The notes under the pieces are model-generated. The model was not told the DNA's origin and did no database searches. It saw only the letters and a program-made list of their open reading frames with translations. Below are positions 53,870-63,265 of a stretch of 64,000 bases of DNA, piece after piece; the first letter of the stretch is position 1, and every line of letters starts with the position of its first letter. A program made the position numbers and the translations under genes. Where the stretch lies: NCBI GenBank assembly GCA_937139155.1, contig CAKZPI010000026.1, positions 58,388 to 122,387 of the forward strand. The letters are read 5' to 3'. The stretch is from an uncultured Flavobacteriales bacterium. Its GTDB lineage: Bacteria; Bacteroidota; Bacteroidia; Flavobacteriales; JBLHRE01.

Positions 53870-54426
53870 AAGAAGAAGTTCAAAAGGCTTTGGAAATCAT
53901 CCAAAACGGAGGAATCATCCTTTATCCTACAGATACAGTTTGGGGGCTGGGTTGCGATGCCCAAAACCAGGATGCCGTTGAAAAAATATACCGGCTTAAA
54001 AAAAGGGCCGAGGGCAAAAGCTTTGTGGTTTTAGCCAGTTCAGAAAACATGGTTTCAAAATTCATTCACCCCGTACCAGATATAGGCTGGGACATGTTTG
54101 AAATGTCTGAAACACCACTCACCTTAGTGCTTGACCATGCTCAAAACCTGGCCAAAGGGGTGAAAGCGGATGACGGTTCAGTAGCCATTCGAATCATTCG
54201 AAAAGGCTTTGCAAACCAGTTAATCCACAAACTTGGGGTACCCATTGTTTCTACCTCCGCCAACCTTTCTGGAGATACGAGTCCGGCCAATTTTGCTGAA
54301 ATCTCTGAAGCCATTAAGACAGGTGTAGATTACATAACGCCCCAAGAATACGATCAAGGAAACGGAAAACCCTCTAGCATCATTCGGCTTTGGGAGGACG
54401 CCCGTGTTAAAATCATTCGAAAATGA
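53866..54426 (+). CDS. threonylcarbamoyl-AMP synthase family protein (Sua5/YciO/TsaC)
   Basis: 186 residues. YrdC-fold: the nucleotide site IILYPTDTVWGLGCDAQNQDAVEKIYRLKKR (about 15-45) and SVAIRIIRKGFANQLI, then PIVSTSANLSGDTSP. It makes threonylcarbamoyl-AMP from threonine, bicarbonate and ATP for t6A37 in tRNA. The single-domain form is TsaC-like. Lies directly before cca with a 4-bp overlap, so two tRNA-acting enzymes are linked. Confidence 0.92.
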   Translation: MKEEVQKALEIIQNGGIILYPTDTVWGLGCDAQNQDAVEKIYRLKKRAEGKSFVVLASSENMVSKFIHPVPDIGWDMFEMSETPLTLVLDHAQNLAKGVKADDGSVAIRIIRKGFANQLIHKLGVPIVSTSANLSGDTSPANFAEISEAIKTGVDYITPQEYDQGNGKPSSIIRLWEDARVKIIRK

Positions 54427-55859
54427 GCCGTTGGGCCAAGTATATTGACTCTGATCCCTTTAAAATCATTGGGGAAACTGCTGACAAGCTTCAATTGGAA
54501 ACTTTCGTGATTGGGGGCTTCGTGCGCGATAAAATCCTAAACCGAGGAGAAGCTAAAGACATTGATTTCGTTTGCAAGGGATCAGGTATTGAACTTGCTC
54601 AAGCCGTTGCCAAGGCCCTTCCAGGGAAACCGAAAGTACAGGTCTTTAAAAATTTCGGCACCGCTATGATCAAGCACAATGAGCTTGAACTTGAATTTGT
54701 TGGAGCCCGAAAAGAATCCTACCGAGCCAATTCAAGGAAACCCTTGGTGGAAGACGGAAGCCTGGAAGACGACCAAAAACGTCGTGATTTTACCATCAAC
54801 GCCCTTGCCATTTCATTGAATGAAAAGAATTGGGGTGAACTGATTGATCCCTTCGGTGGCTTAGAAGACCTTGAAAACAAAATCTTACGCACCCCACTGA
54901 ACCCAGATCAAACCTATTTTGATGACCCCTTGCGGATGATGCGAGCCGTCCGCTTTGCAAGTCAACTGAATTTTAGCATTGAAGAAGAGTCGTTCAAAGC
55001 CTTGAGCCGAAATGCCGAACGACTTAAAATTATATCGAAAGAGCGAATCAGCGATGAATTGAATAAAATCATCCTTTCCAAAATACCTTCCAAAGGATTT
55101 AAGATTCTCTTCAATACCCAATTGCTCCATCAATTCTTTCCGCAAATGGTGGCCCTTCACGGGGTTGAAACCCGAAATGGAAAATCGCATAAAGATAATT
55201 TCTACCATACCCTTGAGGTGCTGGATAATATCTCGAAAGAAACCGATAACCTTTGGTTGAGATGGGCCGCCATTCTTCATGATATTGCCAAGCCTCCCAC
55301 CAAAAAATTTGAACCAGGCATTGGCTGGACCTTCCACGGGCACGAGTTTCTTGGCTCTAAAATGACCACCAAAATTTTTAGGCAGCTCAAGCTTCCCATG
55401 AACGAGAAAATGAAATACGTTCAGAAACTGGTTAAGCTTCACCTCCGCCCCATTGCCCTGGTAAAAGAAGAGGTTACAGATTCTGCCATTAGAAGGTTGT
55501 TGTTTGAAGCTGGCGACAATATTGGTGACCTCATGACCCTTTGCAATGCCGACATTACCTCAAAGAACGAAATGCGTAAAAAGAGGTATCGAGATAATTT
55601 TAAAAAGGTTCAGGAGAAAATAAAATCCGTTGAGGAAAGAGATCATGTGAAGAACTTCCAACCACCGGTTGATGGAGAATTGATCATGAAAACCTTCCGC
55701 ATAAAACCAGGCCGCGAAATCGGAATCTTGAAAAACGCAATCAAAGAAGCCATCCTTGAAGGGGAAATTCCCAATGAATTTGAACCCGCATACCAATATA
55801 TGATTGAAAAGGCTAAAGATTTAAACCTTAGCCCTGTTAATACCAATAAGTCAAATTAA
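54423..55859 (+). CDS. cca: CCA-adding tRNA nucleotidyltransferase with HD domain
   Basis: 478 residues. Class-II nucleotidyltransferase head: GGFVRDKIL near residue 32, metal motif DIDFVCKG, then RRDFTINALAISL and the ATP/CTP-selecting EDD/RxxR region DDPLRMMRAVRFASQL. An HD phosphohydrolase domain follows (HDIAKP near residue 295, AILHDIAKPPTKKF). It builds or repairs the 3' CCA of tRNA. Downstream gene starts 10 bp later. Confidence 0.96.
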   Translation: MSRWAKYIDSDPFKIIGETADKLQLETFVIGGFVRDKILNRGEAKDIDFVCKGSGIELAQAVAKALPGKPKVQVFKNFGTAMIKHNELELEFVGARKESYRANSRKPLVEDGSLEDDQKRRDFTINALAISLNEKNWGELIDPFGGLEDLENKILRTPLNPDQTYFDDPLRMMRAVRFASQLNFSIEEESFKALSRNAERLKIISKERISDELNKIILSKIPSKGFKILFNTQLLHQFFPQMVALHGVETRNGKSHKDNFYHTLEVLDNISKETDNLWLRWAAILHDIAKPPTKKFEPGIGWTFHGHEFLGSKMTTKIFRQLKLPMNEKMKYVQKLVKLHLRPIALVKEEVTDSAIRRLLFEAGDNIGDLMTLCNADITSKNEMRKKRYRDNFKKVQEKIKSVEERDHVKNFQPPVDGELIMKTFRIKPGREIGILKNAIKEAILEGEIPNEFEPAYQYMIEKAKDLNLSPVNTNKSN

Positions 55860-55868
55860 AGTCCTCTT

Positions 55869-56393
55869 ATGGAAATCTACAGATACCGTGTCATCCTTGA
55901 CAACGACAAAAACGTATTCCGAGACATCGAAATTCACAGAGACGCCACCTTGGAAGAATTTCACAATGCCATTGTAAATGCTTTCGGCTTTGATGGTATG
56001 CAGATGGCCTCTTTTTACCAGAGCAATGACGACTGGGCTCAAGGGCAGGAATACAGCCTCTTTGATATGTTTGACGAGGAGGAAAAAAATCTTGACACCG
56101 GTAGAATGTCAGCCTTTAAGCTCTCGGAAGTCTGCTCAAATGCCGGAGACAAGATGCTCTACATTTATGATTTCTTCAATATGTGGACCTTCTACGTTGA
56201 GCTTGTTAAAACTTTAGAGCCTGACCCAGGGCATGAATACCCCCGCTTGGTTCTTGTACTTGGCTCAATGCCCGACTCTAAAGAAGAGATTCAATTTCAG
56301 TCGGATCATGATAATGGATTAGGAGAAGGAGCCGAATACGAGGAAGAAGATGAAGAAGATGGCGGATTTGATGAAGATGACGATTGGAATTAA
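55869..56393 (+). CDS. plasmid pRiA4b ORF-3-like protein
   Basis: 174 residues. N-terminal IYRYRVILDNDKNVFRDIEIHRDATLEEFHNAIVNAFG is the pRiA4b ORF-3/TnpR-like fold found in some mobile elements, but here it is a stand-alone gene. The C-terminal 40 residues are very acidic (GEGAEYEEEDEEDGG). Role unknown; in Bacteroidota it is a conserved chromosomal gene. It may be cotranscribed with cca. Confidence 0.85.
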   Translation: MEIYRYRVILDNDKNVFRDIEIHRDATLEEFHNAIVNAFGFDGMQMASFYQSNDDWAQGQEYSLFDMFDEEEKNLDTGRMSAFKLSEVCSNAGDKMLYIYDFFNMWTFYVELVKTLEPDPGHEYPRLVLVLGSMPDSKEEIQFQSDHDNGLGEGAEYEEEDEEDGGFDEDDDWN

Positions 56394-56424
56394 TACATTT
56401 CAATCCTCAAATCATTAAATAGCT

Positions 56425-57324
56425 ATGAGTGAACACGTAATCCGGGTGGATGGGCTATCCAAAAAGTATAAGTCAATACAAGCCCTCAACCAGGTAAGCT
56501 TCTCGGTTCCAAAAGGTTCTGTTTACGGAATTCTCGGACCCAATGGATCTGGAAAAACAACAACCCTCGGAATTTTACTGGGGGTCATCAAACAAGACCA
56601 AGGGGCATACTCTTGGGGAGATTACGATTCACCCCATCAAGCTCGACAAAACATCGGGGCCATTTTAGAAACCCCTAATTTCTACCCTTATTTAAATGCG
56701 GTGGATAATCTCAAAATCACCGCCTCCATAAAAGGCTGTGGGAATACCCGAATTCCTGAGGTTTTGAAGCAAGTAAACCTCTGGCAAAGGAAAAAGTCTG
56801 CCTTCAAAACCTATTCCCTAGGTATGAAGCAAAGACTGGCCATTGCCGCCGCACTTTTGGCCAACCCGAAGGTTTTGGTTTTGGATGAACCTACCAACGG
56901 ATTAGACCCAAGAGGGATTGCCGAGGTTCGGGAGTTAATCTTAAGGATTGCCCAAGACGGAATCACCGTCATCATTGCCTCGCATATGTTGGATGAAATT
57001 GAAAAGGTTTGTACCGATGTTTTGGTGCTTCAAAAAGGAGAAAAATTATTCGAGGGCCAAGTATCTGAAGTTTTAAATCAAGGCTCTCAGTTCAAACTCG
57101 GATACCACGATTTAGACCTTTTAGAAAAATCCCTTTCCGAAATAAATGGAGTCTTAAACCTTACCAGGGCTGGCACCAGAATTCAAATCCACCTTGAAGG
57201 CATGGGCCCAGAAGACCTGAATAAGCAACTTGCTGAAAAAGGAATCTGGTTGAGTTACCTAGTTCAAGAAAACCAAAGCTTAGAATCTTATTTCCTTCAA
57301 CTTACTAAATCTGGGCAGTCATGA
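56425..57324 (+). CDS. ABC transporter ATP-binding protein
   Basis: 299 residues. Walker A GPNGSGKTTTLG (about 38), Q-loop, signature YSLGMKQRLAIAAALLANPK and Walker B VLVLDEPTNGLDP. C-terminal 70 residues form the extra domain seen in exporter-type ATPases. Overlaps the start of the permease gene by 4 bp, so it forms a two-component ABC transporter. Substrate unknown; the arrangement fits NatA/CcmA-like export. Confidence 0.95.
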   Translation: MSEHVIRVDGLSKKYKSIQALNQVSFSVPKGSVYGILGPNGSGKTTTLGILLGVIKQDQGAYSWGDYDSPHQARQNIGAILETPNFYPYLNAVDNLKITASIKGCGNTRIPEVLKQVNLWQRKKSAFKTYSLGMKQRLAIAAALLANPKVLVLDEPTNGLDPRGIAEVRELILRIAQDGITVIIASHMLDEIEKVCTDVLVLQKGEKLFEGQVSEVLNQGSQFKLGYHDLDLLEKSLSEINGVLNLTRAGTRIQIHLEGMGPEDLNKQLAEKGIWLSYLVQENQSLESYFLQLTKSGQS

Positions 57325-58094
57325 AATACTTGAAAATTGAATGGCTTAAGCTCAAATCATACAATACCTTCTGGATTCTCCTTGGGCTTTATGTGGTAAC
57401 CCAAACCTTGGTATTCTACGGAATGGACTCCTTCAAATTCACCTTTTCAGGAGAAGAAGACGGAATGGGAATGGACTTCAAATACTTAAGGATCTTTAGC
57501 TTCCCAAATATTTGGCATTACTTCTCTTATATGGCCGGATTCTTCAAAATCATATTGGCGGTTTTGTTGATTCTATTAATGAACAATGAATTTGAGTACA
57601 AAACCTACCGTCAACACATCATTGACGGATTAAGCAGAACTGAAAACTTCATGCTTAAGGTTGGCACCATGTTAACCATTTCGGCTTTTGCCACTTTAAT
57701 TCTATTTGCCGAGGTCTTGATTTTCGGAAAAGAAAGCGAAGGAATTTCCTTCTTTCAACAATCTGATTTTGCCCTGGCTTTTTTCTTGGAGGTACTTGGG
57801 TTCTTGAGTTTCGCCTTTTTCCTAACTCATTTCATTAAACGTACCGCCTATGTGGTTGTGGTTCTTTTGATTTACATGATTGCCATTGAGCCCATGTTGG
57901 GTTATAAAATCTCCGAAATCAAAGACCACCTACCCTTGCAGGTTTTCCGGTCTATGATCTCCATTCCCTTTACCCAACAGTTCGGGGCCTCGGTTCAAGA
58001 ATCGGTTCCAGTTTGGCATATGGTTAAATCTTTGACCTATTCTACCATCTTGGTTTTGATTGCCTACGTTTATAATCTCAGAAGAGATCAATAA
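57321..58094 (+). CDS. ABC transporter permease
   Basis: 257 residues with six hydrophobic helices (FWILLGLYVVTQTLVFY, AGFFKIILAVLLILLMNNEF, VGTMLTISAFATLILFAEV, FALAFFLEVLGFLSFAFFL, VVVVLLIYMIAIEPM and a final helix). Works with the preceding ATPase. No conserved binding motif identifies a substrate. The stop overlaps the start of the K+ channel gene by a single base (58094). Confidence 0.9.
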   Translation: MKYLKIEWLKLKSYNTFWILLGLYVVTQTLVFYGMDSFKFTFSGEEDGMGMDFKYLRIFSFPNIWHYFSYMAGFFKIILAVLLILLMNNEFEYKTYRQHIIDGLSRTENFMLKVGTMLTISAFATLILFAEVLIFGKESEGISFFQQSDFALAFFLEVLGFLSFAFFLTHFIKRTAYVVVVLLIYMIAIEPMLGYKISEIKDHLPLQVFRSMISIPFTQQFGASVQESVPVWHMVKSLTYSTILVLIAYVYNLRRDQ

Positions 58095-58909
58095 TGCAGA
58101 CTTGGAAGGAAAGATGGCATGAAATCATTTTCGAAGCCGACACCCCGGCTGGAAAATTGTTTGACGTAGTCTTATTATGGGCCATTTTATTGAGCATCAT
58201 TGCGGTATCCCTTGAATCTGTTTCTGAAATTAAAGCCGATTATGGGGGAATCTTATATGCTTTCGAGTGGTTTGTTACCATCCTTTTCACCATTGAATAT
58301 GTACTGAGGCTTTTAACCATTAAAAAGCCTGTTTCCTACGCAAAAAGCTTTTTCGGGATTATCGACTTGATCTCAATTCTCCCTACCTATCTAAGCCTAA
58401 TCATTACCGGGGCGCAATTCTTAATGGTTTTTAGAGTACTACGTCTTTTGAGAATTTTTAGGGTTTTGAAATTGGTAAGGTATACATCAGCTGGAGCCAA
58501 TTTAATCATCGCCTTAAAGGCCAGCCGAGAAAAAATCATCGTTTTCTTAGGGGCCGTTCTAACCTTGGTCATCATTTTAGGCACCATGATGTATATGATT
58601 GAGGGTGAACAGTCTGGCTTCCGAAACATTCCCCTTTCTATTTATTGGGCCATTGTAACCCTTACCACCGTTGGTTATGGAGACATCACCCCCATTACGG
58701 TTTGGGGTCAGTTTCTGGCTTCTGCCATTATGATCATTGGTTACGGAGTCATTGCCGTGCCTACCGGGATTGTCTCAGCGGAAATGACTCAAATGAAAAT
58801 CAGACGAACCAATACCCAAGCTTGCCCCTCTTGTGGAAAGGATGGCCATGCTGATGATGCCAAATTTTGCAGATTTTGCGGCCATAGCCTGGAACGAAAT
58901 GACCTATGA
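58094..58909 (+). CDS. voltage-gated K+ channel with zinc-ribbon tail
   Basis: 271 residues, six-helix voltage-gated channel. Voltage sensor S4 carries basic residues at 114, 117, 120, 123, 126 and 129, exactly every third position. The pore loop holds the K+ selectivity filter TTVGYGD at 191-197, and S5-S6 flank it. The C-terminus ends in a zinc ribbon with CPSCGKDG and CRFCG (four cysteines). It should pass K+ upon depolarisation; the cytoplasmic zinc ribbon may help assembly or gating. The gene lies just before miaA, overlapping by 4 bp. Confidence 0.94.
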   Translation: MQTWKERWHEIIFEADTPAGKLFDVVLLWAILLSIIAVSLESVSEIKADYGGILYAFEWFVTILFTIEYVLRLLTIKKPVSYAKSFFGIIDLISILPTYLSLIITGAQFLMVFRVLRLLRIFRVLKLVRYTSAGANLIIALKASREKIIVFLGAVLTLVIILGTMMYMIEGEQSGFRNIPLSIYWAIVTLTTVGYGDITPITVWGQFLASAIMIIGYGVIAVPTGIVSAEMTQMKIRRTNTQACPSCGKDGHADDAKFCRFCGHSLERNDL

Positions 58910-59826
58910 AAAAGGGATTTCTTTTGGTGATTGGTGGGCCAACGGCTAGCGGTAAAACTCGTTTGAGCATAGATTTGGCCAAGCATTTTAAGGCCCCCAT
59001 ACTTTCGGCAGATTCCAGACAGTTTTACAAAGAAATCCCCATCGGAACAGCGGCTCCAAGCCTGGAAGAACAAGAGGGGGTTCCGCATTATTTCATCGGT
59101 GACCGCTCGGTGGCGGATGACCTTTCAGTGGGTGACTATGTACGAGAGGCTAAATCTTTGCTTAAGGATTTATTCGCTCAACATGATTTGATAGTTCTTG
59201 TGGGCGGTTCAGGCCTTTACATCAAGGCCCTATGTGAAGGCTTGGATGAGTTTCCTGAAGTAGATCAAAAGGTTCGGGAAATGGTAAGATTGGCTTTCGC
59301 CGAAAAAGGCATAGACTACCTTTACGAGGAATTGAAAAAGAATGACCCGGAAGCCTTTCAATTCATTGATGCCCAAAACCCACAGAGGATGATGCGGGCT
59401 TTAGAAGTGTCAATTTCTTCTGGAAAACCTTATTCTTCCTTTCGTACCGGAACCAAAAAAGAAAGGGATTTCAATTACGCTTATATGGCTACCTCCCTTA
59501 AGCGGGATGAGCTTTATGCTAGAATCAACCAAAGAGTAGACCTCATGGTTGATTTAGGAATGGAAGAAGAAGCCAGAAATGTATTTGCTTTCAGAGAAAA
59601 AAACGCCCTTAAAACGGTCGGTTTCAAAGAGTGGTTTTCCTACTTTGATGGGAATCTAAGCAGAGAGGAAGCCATTGAGGAAATCAAAAAAAACACCCGA
59701 AGGTTTGCCAAAAGACAAATCACTTGGTTTAAAAAAATGGAGGGTATTCAATGGTTTGACCCGAATGATAGGGATGCCATAAGATCTTGGGCGGAGGATT
59801 CATTCAAAAAAGCAAGCAAAGCTTAA
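58906..59826 (+). CDS. miaA: tRNA dimethylallyltransferase
   Basis: 306 residues. Transfers dimethylallyl to N6 of A37 in tRNAs that read UNN codons. Walker-type GGPTASGKTRLSIDLA at about residue 10, then ILSADSRQFYKEIPIGTAAPS, LVGGSGLYIKALCEG and the tRNA-binding RMMRALEVSISSGKP. C-terminal KRQITWFKKM. The last gene of the rightward block; its stop is shared in TTAA with the convergent kinase gene. Confidence 0.97.
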   Translation: MKKGFLLVIGGPTASGKTRLSIDLAKHFKAPILSADSRQFYKEIPIGTAAPSLEEQEGVPHYFIGDRSVADDLSVGDYVREAKSLLKDLFAQHDLIVLVGGSGLYIKALCEGLDEFPEVDQKVREMVRLAFAEKGIDYLYEELKKNDPEAFQFIDAQNPQRMMRALEVSISSGKPYSSFRTGTKKERDFNYAYMATSLKRDELYARINQRVDLMVDLGMEEEARNVFAFREKNALKTVGFKEWFSYFDGNLSREEAIEEIKKNTRRFAKRQITWFKKMEGIQWFDPNDRDAIRSWAEDSFKKASKA

Positions 59827-60668
59827 AACCCTGATTCATGATACCTCATGAGGTTCTGAACAGGGACCTTTAAAATTTCTTTTACCTCTATGCCCCGTTC
59901 CTCGGCAACCTCTTGAAAAACATCCTTAAAATGGTATGCTATAGACCCTACCATGGATAAAGGATACTTCTCTTCTTGCTCAAGAGGCTTTATGAAGGCA
60001 TCAAAATAAGTTTGAAAGGCGATGTATAAATTCTTTTCAACCCAGTCTCTTCCCCTGAAATCAGAATAAAACGGAGAAAAAGAGGCCAGGACCCTATTGG
60101 GTTTGGGAGAAGCATAAATTTTCTCAATCAGGGCATCCTTATCGAGATCAAAAACCATTTTAAACTTTCTGGATAGTCCTTCAGGGAGTTTATCTTTCAA
60201 AAAATCATTCACCAAAACCTTCCCGAGATAAGCCCCAGAACCCTCATCTCCAAACAAATACCCATACGAAGGTAATCCCTTGAGAATTTCTCTACCATCG
60301 TAGAAGCAGGCATTGGCCCCGGTTCCTAAAATACCGGCAATTCCTTTTTCATGCCCCAAACCGGCTCGGGCTGCTCCTAAAACATCATGTCGAATTCGAA
60401 TCTTGGCGCTTGGAAAAACCACAGAAAGGGCTGATTTCACAATGGAAGAGCGTTCAATGCTAGAACAGCCTGCCCCGTAAAACCACACCTCCCGCACCGA
60501 GGTAAACTCAAATTCACCCCTCAAGCTATTCTGAATGTCTTTAATGATTTCGGGGGCCCCAATGTAAACCGGATTATACCCCAAGCTTTTCATCTCAAGA
60601 TACCTTCCCTTTGACTTTCTCAGCACCCAATCCGTTTTTGAGGAGCCAGAATCAGCAACCAACAGCAT
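59823..60668 (-). CDS. BadF/BadG/N-acetylglucosamine kinase-family ATPase
   Basis: 281 residues. ASKHA fold: phosphate-1 DSGSSKTDWVLR (residues 6-17), phosphate-2 GILGTGANACFYDG and adenosine motif near GSIAYHF. The length and sequence fit bacterial N-acetylglucosamine kinases of Bacteroidota, which phosphorylate recycled cell-wall amino sugars; the substrate is inferred. Stop shared with miaA in TTAA. It follows ribonuclease Z by 1 bp. Confidence 0.85.
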   Translation of the reverse strand: MLLVADSGSSKTDWVLRKSKGRYLEMKSLGYNPVYIGAPEIIKDIQNSLRGEFEFTSVREVWFYGAGCSSIERSSIVKSALSVVFPSAKIRIRHDVLGAARAGLGHEKGIAGILGTGANACFYDGREILKGLPSYGYLFGDEGSGAYLGKVLVNDFLKDKLPEGLSRKFKMVFDLDKDALIEKIYASPKPNRVLASFSPFYSDFRGRDWVEKNLYIAFQTYFDAFIKPLEQEEKYPLSMVGSIAYHFKDVFQEVAEERGIEVKEILKVPVQNLMRYHESGF

Positions 60669-60669
60669 A

Positions 60670-61587
60670 TCAATGTTTTATTTTATAGCATTTTCCTTCC
60701 TTGGCAATAAAGGATTCTTCAAATTCAGTTTGCGCCTCCTTTTTGAGCGGTTTAAGATCGTCATACCGAGCAGAAAAATGCCCAATCAAAAGCATTTTGG
60801 CTTCTGCTTTTTTCGCAAATGCCCCTGCCTCCTTTGCCGTAGTATGAAGGGTTGCTATGGCCCTTTTTTTATCTTCATGAAGAAAGGTAGCCTCGTGGTA
60901 AAGCATGTCTGTACCTTTAATTTCATCCGCCAAATCACTAATGCATCGGGTGTCTGTAATAAAGGTATACGACCTGGGTTTAGGTGGATCCAGGGTCCAT
61001 TCTGAATTCTTTAAAAAACGTCCATCTTCAAGCTGAACATCCTCCCCGTCCTTTAGTTTATGAAGGGCATGAATGGGCACTTCTTCCATTTCAATTTTGC
61101 TCTTGTCAATTTTTCTGGGGAGGTTTTTTTCTTGAAAATGAAAACCATAACAGGGCGTGGAGTGGTTTAGAGGCATGGCCTTGATTTTTATAAAATCAGA
61201 ATCAAAGATTTCGCCCCCTTCTTCTGGAATTGACCGAAAATCAATCTCAAAATCAATATTCCCTCCGCCAGCGGAAAACACTGTTTTTAGAATGTGCTCA
61301 AGGGCAGGCGGAGCGTAAATTATAAGCGATTCCTTTCTTCCCAGAAGTTGAAAAGTAGAAATCAGGCCAAAGAGCCCAAAGAAATGATCGCCATGAAGGT
61401 GAGAAATTAAAACCCATTTAATTCTAGAAAACTTCAGGTGAGACTTCCGAATTTGTTGTTGGGCGCATTCACCACAATCTATTAGAAAATAGCTGTTTCT
61501 ATGATTTAAAACCTGGCTGGTAGGATGTCGATCACTGGTTGGAATGGCTGAACTATTCCCCAGTATGGTTACCTCAAATGGAATCAT
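60670..61587 (-). CDS. rnz: ribonuclease Z
   Basis: 305 residues. Metallo-beta-lactamase fold: SAIPTSDRHPTSQVL, the zinc motif SHLHGDHFFGLFGL (HxHxDH), GHFSARY and a final DIR-like region. It removes 3' trailers from tRNA precursors lacking CCA, working with the CCA-adding enzyme and other tRNA genes in the window. Start overlaps the T9SS gene stop by 4 bp. Confidence 0.96.
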   Translation of the reverse strand: MIPFEVTILGNSSAIPTSDRHPTSQVLNHRNSYFLIDCGECAQQQIRKSHLKFSRIKWVLISHLHGDHFFGLFGLISTFQLLGRKESLIIYAPPALEHILKTVFSAGGGNIDFEIDFRSIPEEGGEIFDSDFIKIKAMPLNHSTPCYGFHFQEKNLPRKIDKSKIEMEEVPIHALHKLKDGEDVQLEDGRFLKNSEWTLDPPKPRSYTFITDTRCISDLADEIKGTDMLYHEATFLHEDKKRAIATLHTTAKEAGAFAKKAEAKMLLIGHFSARYDDLKPLKKEAQTEFEESFIAKEGKCYKIKH

Positions 61588-62294
61588 TCAATAAGGAGTT
61601 TACCTCGAATCACTTCTTCATTCACTCTCAACTGGTAGAGGTAAAGGCCCTTGGGCATATGGCTTAGATCAAAACTCCTTTCATTCTCAATTTCCGCTTT
61701 CAAATGGGTTTTTCCTTGAAGATCAATGATTGAAAACTCAGCACTTTGGTCGGGGAGCTTAAGGTTTAAAACTTCTTTGGCAGGAATGGGATAAATTTCG
61801 AATCCTTCAAAAACTTCTTCCAGACCAATGGTTCCTACTTTAATACCATAATTATCAAGGGTATCCCTTTGCGGGGGAATGCTTTGTCCGGAAACATTGG
61901 CGTAGACATCAATCACCACCTTAAAATTATAGGTTCCAGAACCTGTAACCTGATTGGAATAAAGCCGAATGCAACCATGATCTCCTCCAGGAATTTGGCA
62001 GGTTGGCGTATTGCAATCGTACATAAAGCTGCCTGGAAAATCATAAACATCTACAATCACAAAGGAGTCAATTTGGGCATAAATACCCTGAATGGTTGTA
62101 TCATCCGTTGCCAAAACCTGAATGACCTCGCTATAGGTTGTTGAGTTGGCATCGGGCATGAATTCCATGCCGTTTTCTGAGTATGACCCAGGGGGCAAGA
62201 ATATACCTTCTTGGGTGATGGATTGGTCAGGCACGCATTGCGCAAACCCTAGGTAGGCAGAGAAGGTGAAAAGAAAGATTAATAGGTTTTTCAT
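61584..62294 (-). CDS. secreted protein with T9SS type A sorting domain
   Basis: 236 residues with a signal peptide (LLIFLFTFSAYLGFAQ). The middle has four cysteines that may pair (CVPDQS, YDCNTPTCQIPGGDHGC). A T9SS sorting domain forms the last 80 residues (FEGFEIYPIPAKEVLNLKL, FSIIDLQGKTHLKAEI, MPKGLYLYQLRVNEEVIRG). It is an exported small protein, function unknown. It lies in the rnz-pyr block but has no close metabolic partner. Confidence 0.86.
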   Translation of the reverse strand: MKNLLIFLFTFSAYLGFAQCVPDQSITQEGIFLPPGSYSENGMEFMPDANSTTYSEVIQVLATDDTTIQGIYAQIDSFVIVDVYDFPGSFMYDCNTPTCQIPGGDHGCIRLYSNQVTGSGTYNFKVVIDVYANVSGQSIPPQRDTLDNYGIKVGTIGLEEVFEGFEIYPIPAKEVLNLKLPDQSAEFSIIDLQGKTHLKAEIENERSFDLSHMPKGLYLYQLRVNEEVIRGKLLIE

Positions 62295-62341
62295 GGGGCA
62301 AGTTTTATTCCCGATGAAGATAAAAAAAACTGAGTCGGAAA

Positions 62342-63265
62342 TCAGGCAGTTCCTGCTAAAAGATATAATACCGCCATTCGGATGGCCACCCCGTTTTCAA
62401 CTTGATTCAGAATAATGGAATGGTCAGAGTCCGCAACCTCGGAGGTAATTTCTACTCCCCTATTGATCGGGCCCGGATGCATGATGGTGATTTCCTTACT
62501 CAACCCGTTCAAAATGGGCATGGTGAGTCCATATTGCATGGTATACTCTCTCAAGGATGGAAAGAATTTTTGCTCTTGACGTTCGAGTTGAATTCTGAGC
62601 ATATTGGCAATATCGCACCATTCTAGGGCGGCTCTTAAATCAGTTTCTACTTCCACTCCAAGGCTTTCAATGAATCGAGGCATGAGGGTAATTGGCCCGC
62701 AGACCTTTACTTCTGCTCCCAACTTTTTAAGGCAGTGGATGTTTGAAAGGGCCACCCGGCTGTGCAGTATATCCCCCACAATCACAATCTTCTTACCTGC
62801 TACTTCTCCAAACTTTTCGCGGATGGAATAAGCATCGAGCAGGGCTTGGGTTGGATGTTCATGGGCTCCATCTCCTGCATTTACAATGGTGGCATCAATA
62901 TGTTTTGAAAGGTAGGCTGCAGCCCCAGGTTTGGGATGGCGCATCACCACCATATCCACCTTCATGGCTAAAATATTGTTTACGGTGTCTACCAGGGTCT
63001 CCCCTTTTGAAACCGAAGAACTGGAGGCGGAGAAATTAACCACATCCGCCGAAAGGCGTTTCTCAGCCAATTCAAAGCTTAGTCTTGTACGGGTTGAGTT
63101 CTCAAAAAACAAATTGGCAATGGTCACATCTCTTAGAGAAGGCACCTTTTTAATGGGCCGGTTGATTACCTCTTTGAAATTATCAGCAGTTTCGAAAATA
63201 AGGTCAATGTCCGATTTCGGAAGATCGGCAATGCCTAAAAGATGTTTTGCTTGTAAACTGCTCAT
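62342..63265 (-). CDS. pyrB: aspartate carbamoyltransferase catalytic subunit
   Basis: 307 residues. Makes carbamoyl aspartate for pyrimidine synthesis. Seen: FFENSTRTRLSFELAEKRL (carbamoyl-phosphate site), DGAHEHPTQALLDAYSIRE and MHPGPINRGVEI. A pyrI regulatory gene is not nearby. Starts within the pyrR stop (4-bp overlap, 63262-63265), so pyrR and pyrB are one unit. Confidence 0.97.
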   Translation of the reverse strand: MSSLQAKHLLGIADLPKSDIDLIFETADNFKEVINRPIKKVPSLRDVTIANLFFENSTRTRLSFELAEKRLSADVVNFSASSSSVSKGETLVDTVNNILAMKVDMVVMRHPKPGAAAYLSKHIDATIVNAGDGAHEHPTQALLDAYSIREKFGEVAGKKIVIVGDILHSRVALSNIHCLKKLGAEVKVCGPITLMPRFIESLGVEVETDLRAALEWCDIANMLRIQLERQEQKFFPSLREYTMQYGLTMPILNGLSKEITIMHPGPINRGVEITSEVADSDHSIILNQVENGVAIRMAVLYLLAGTA

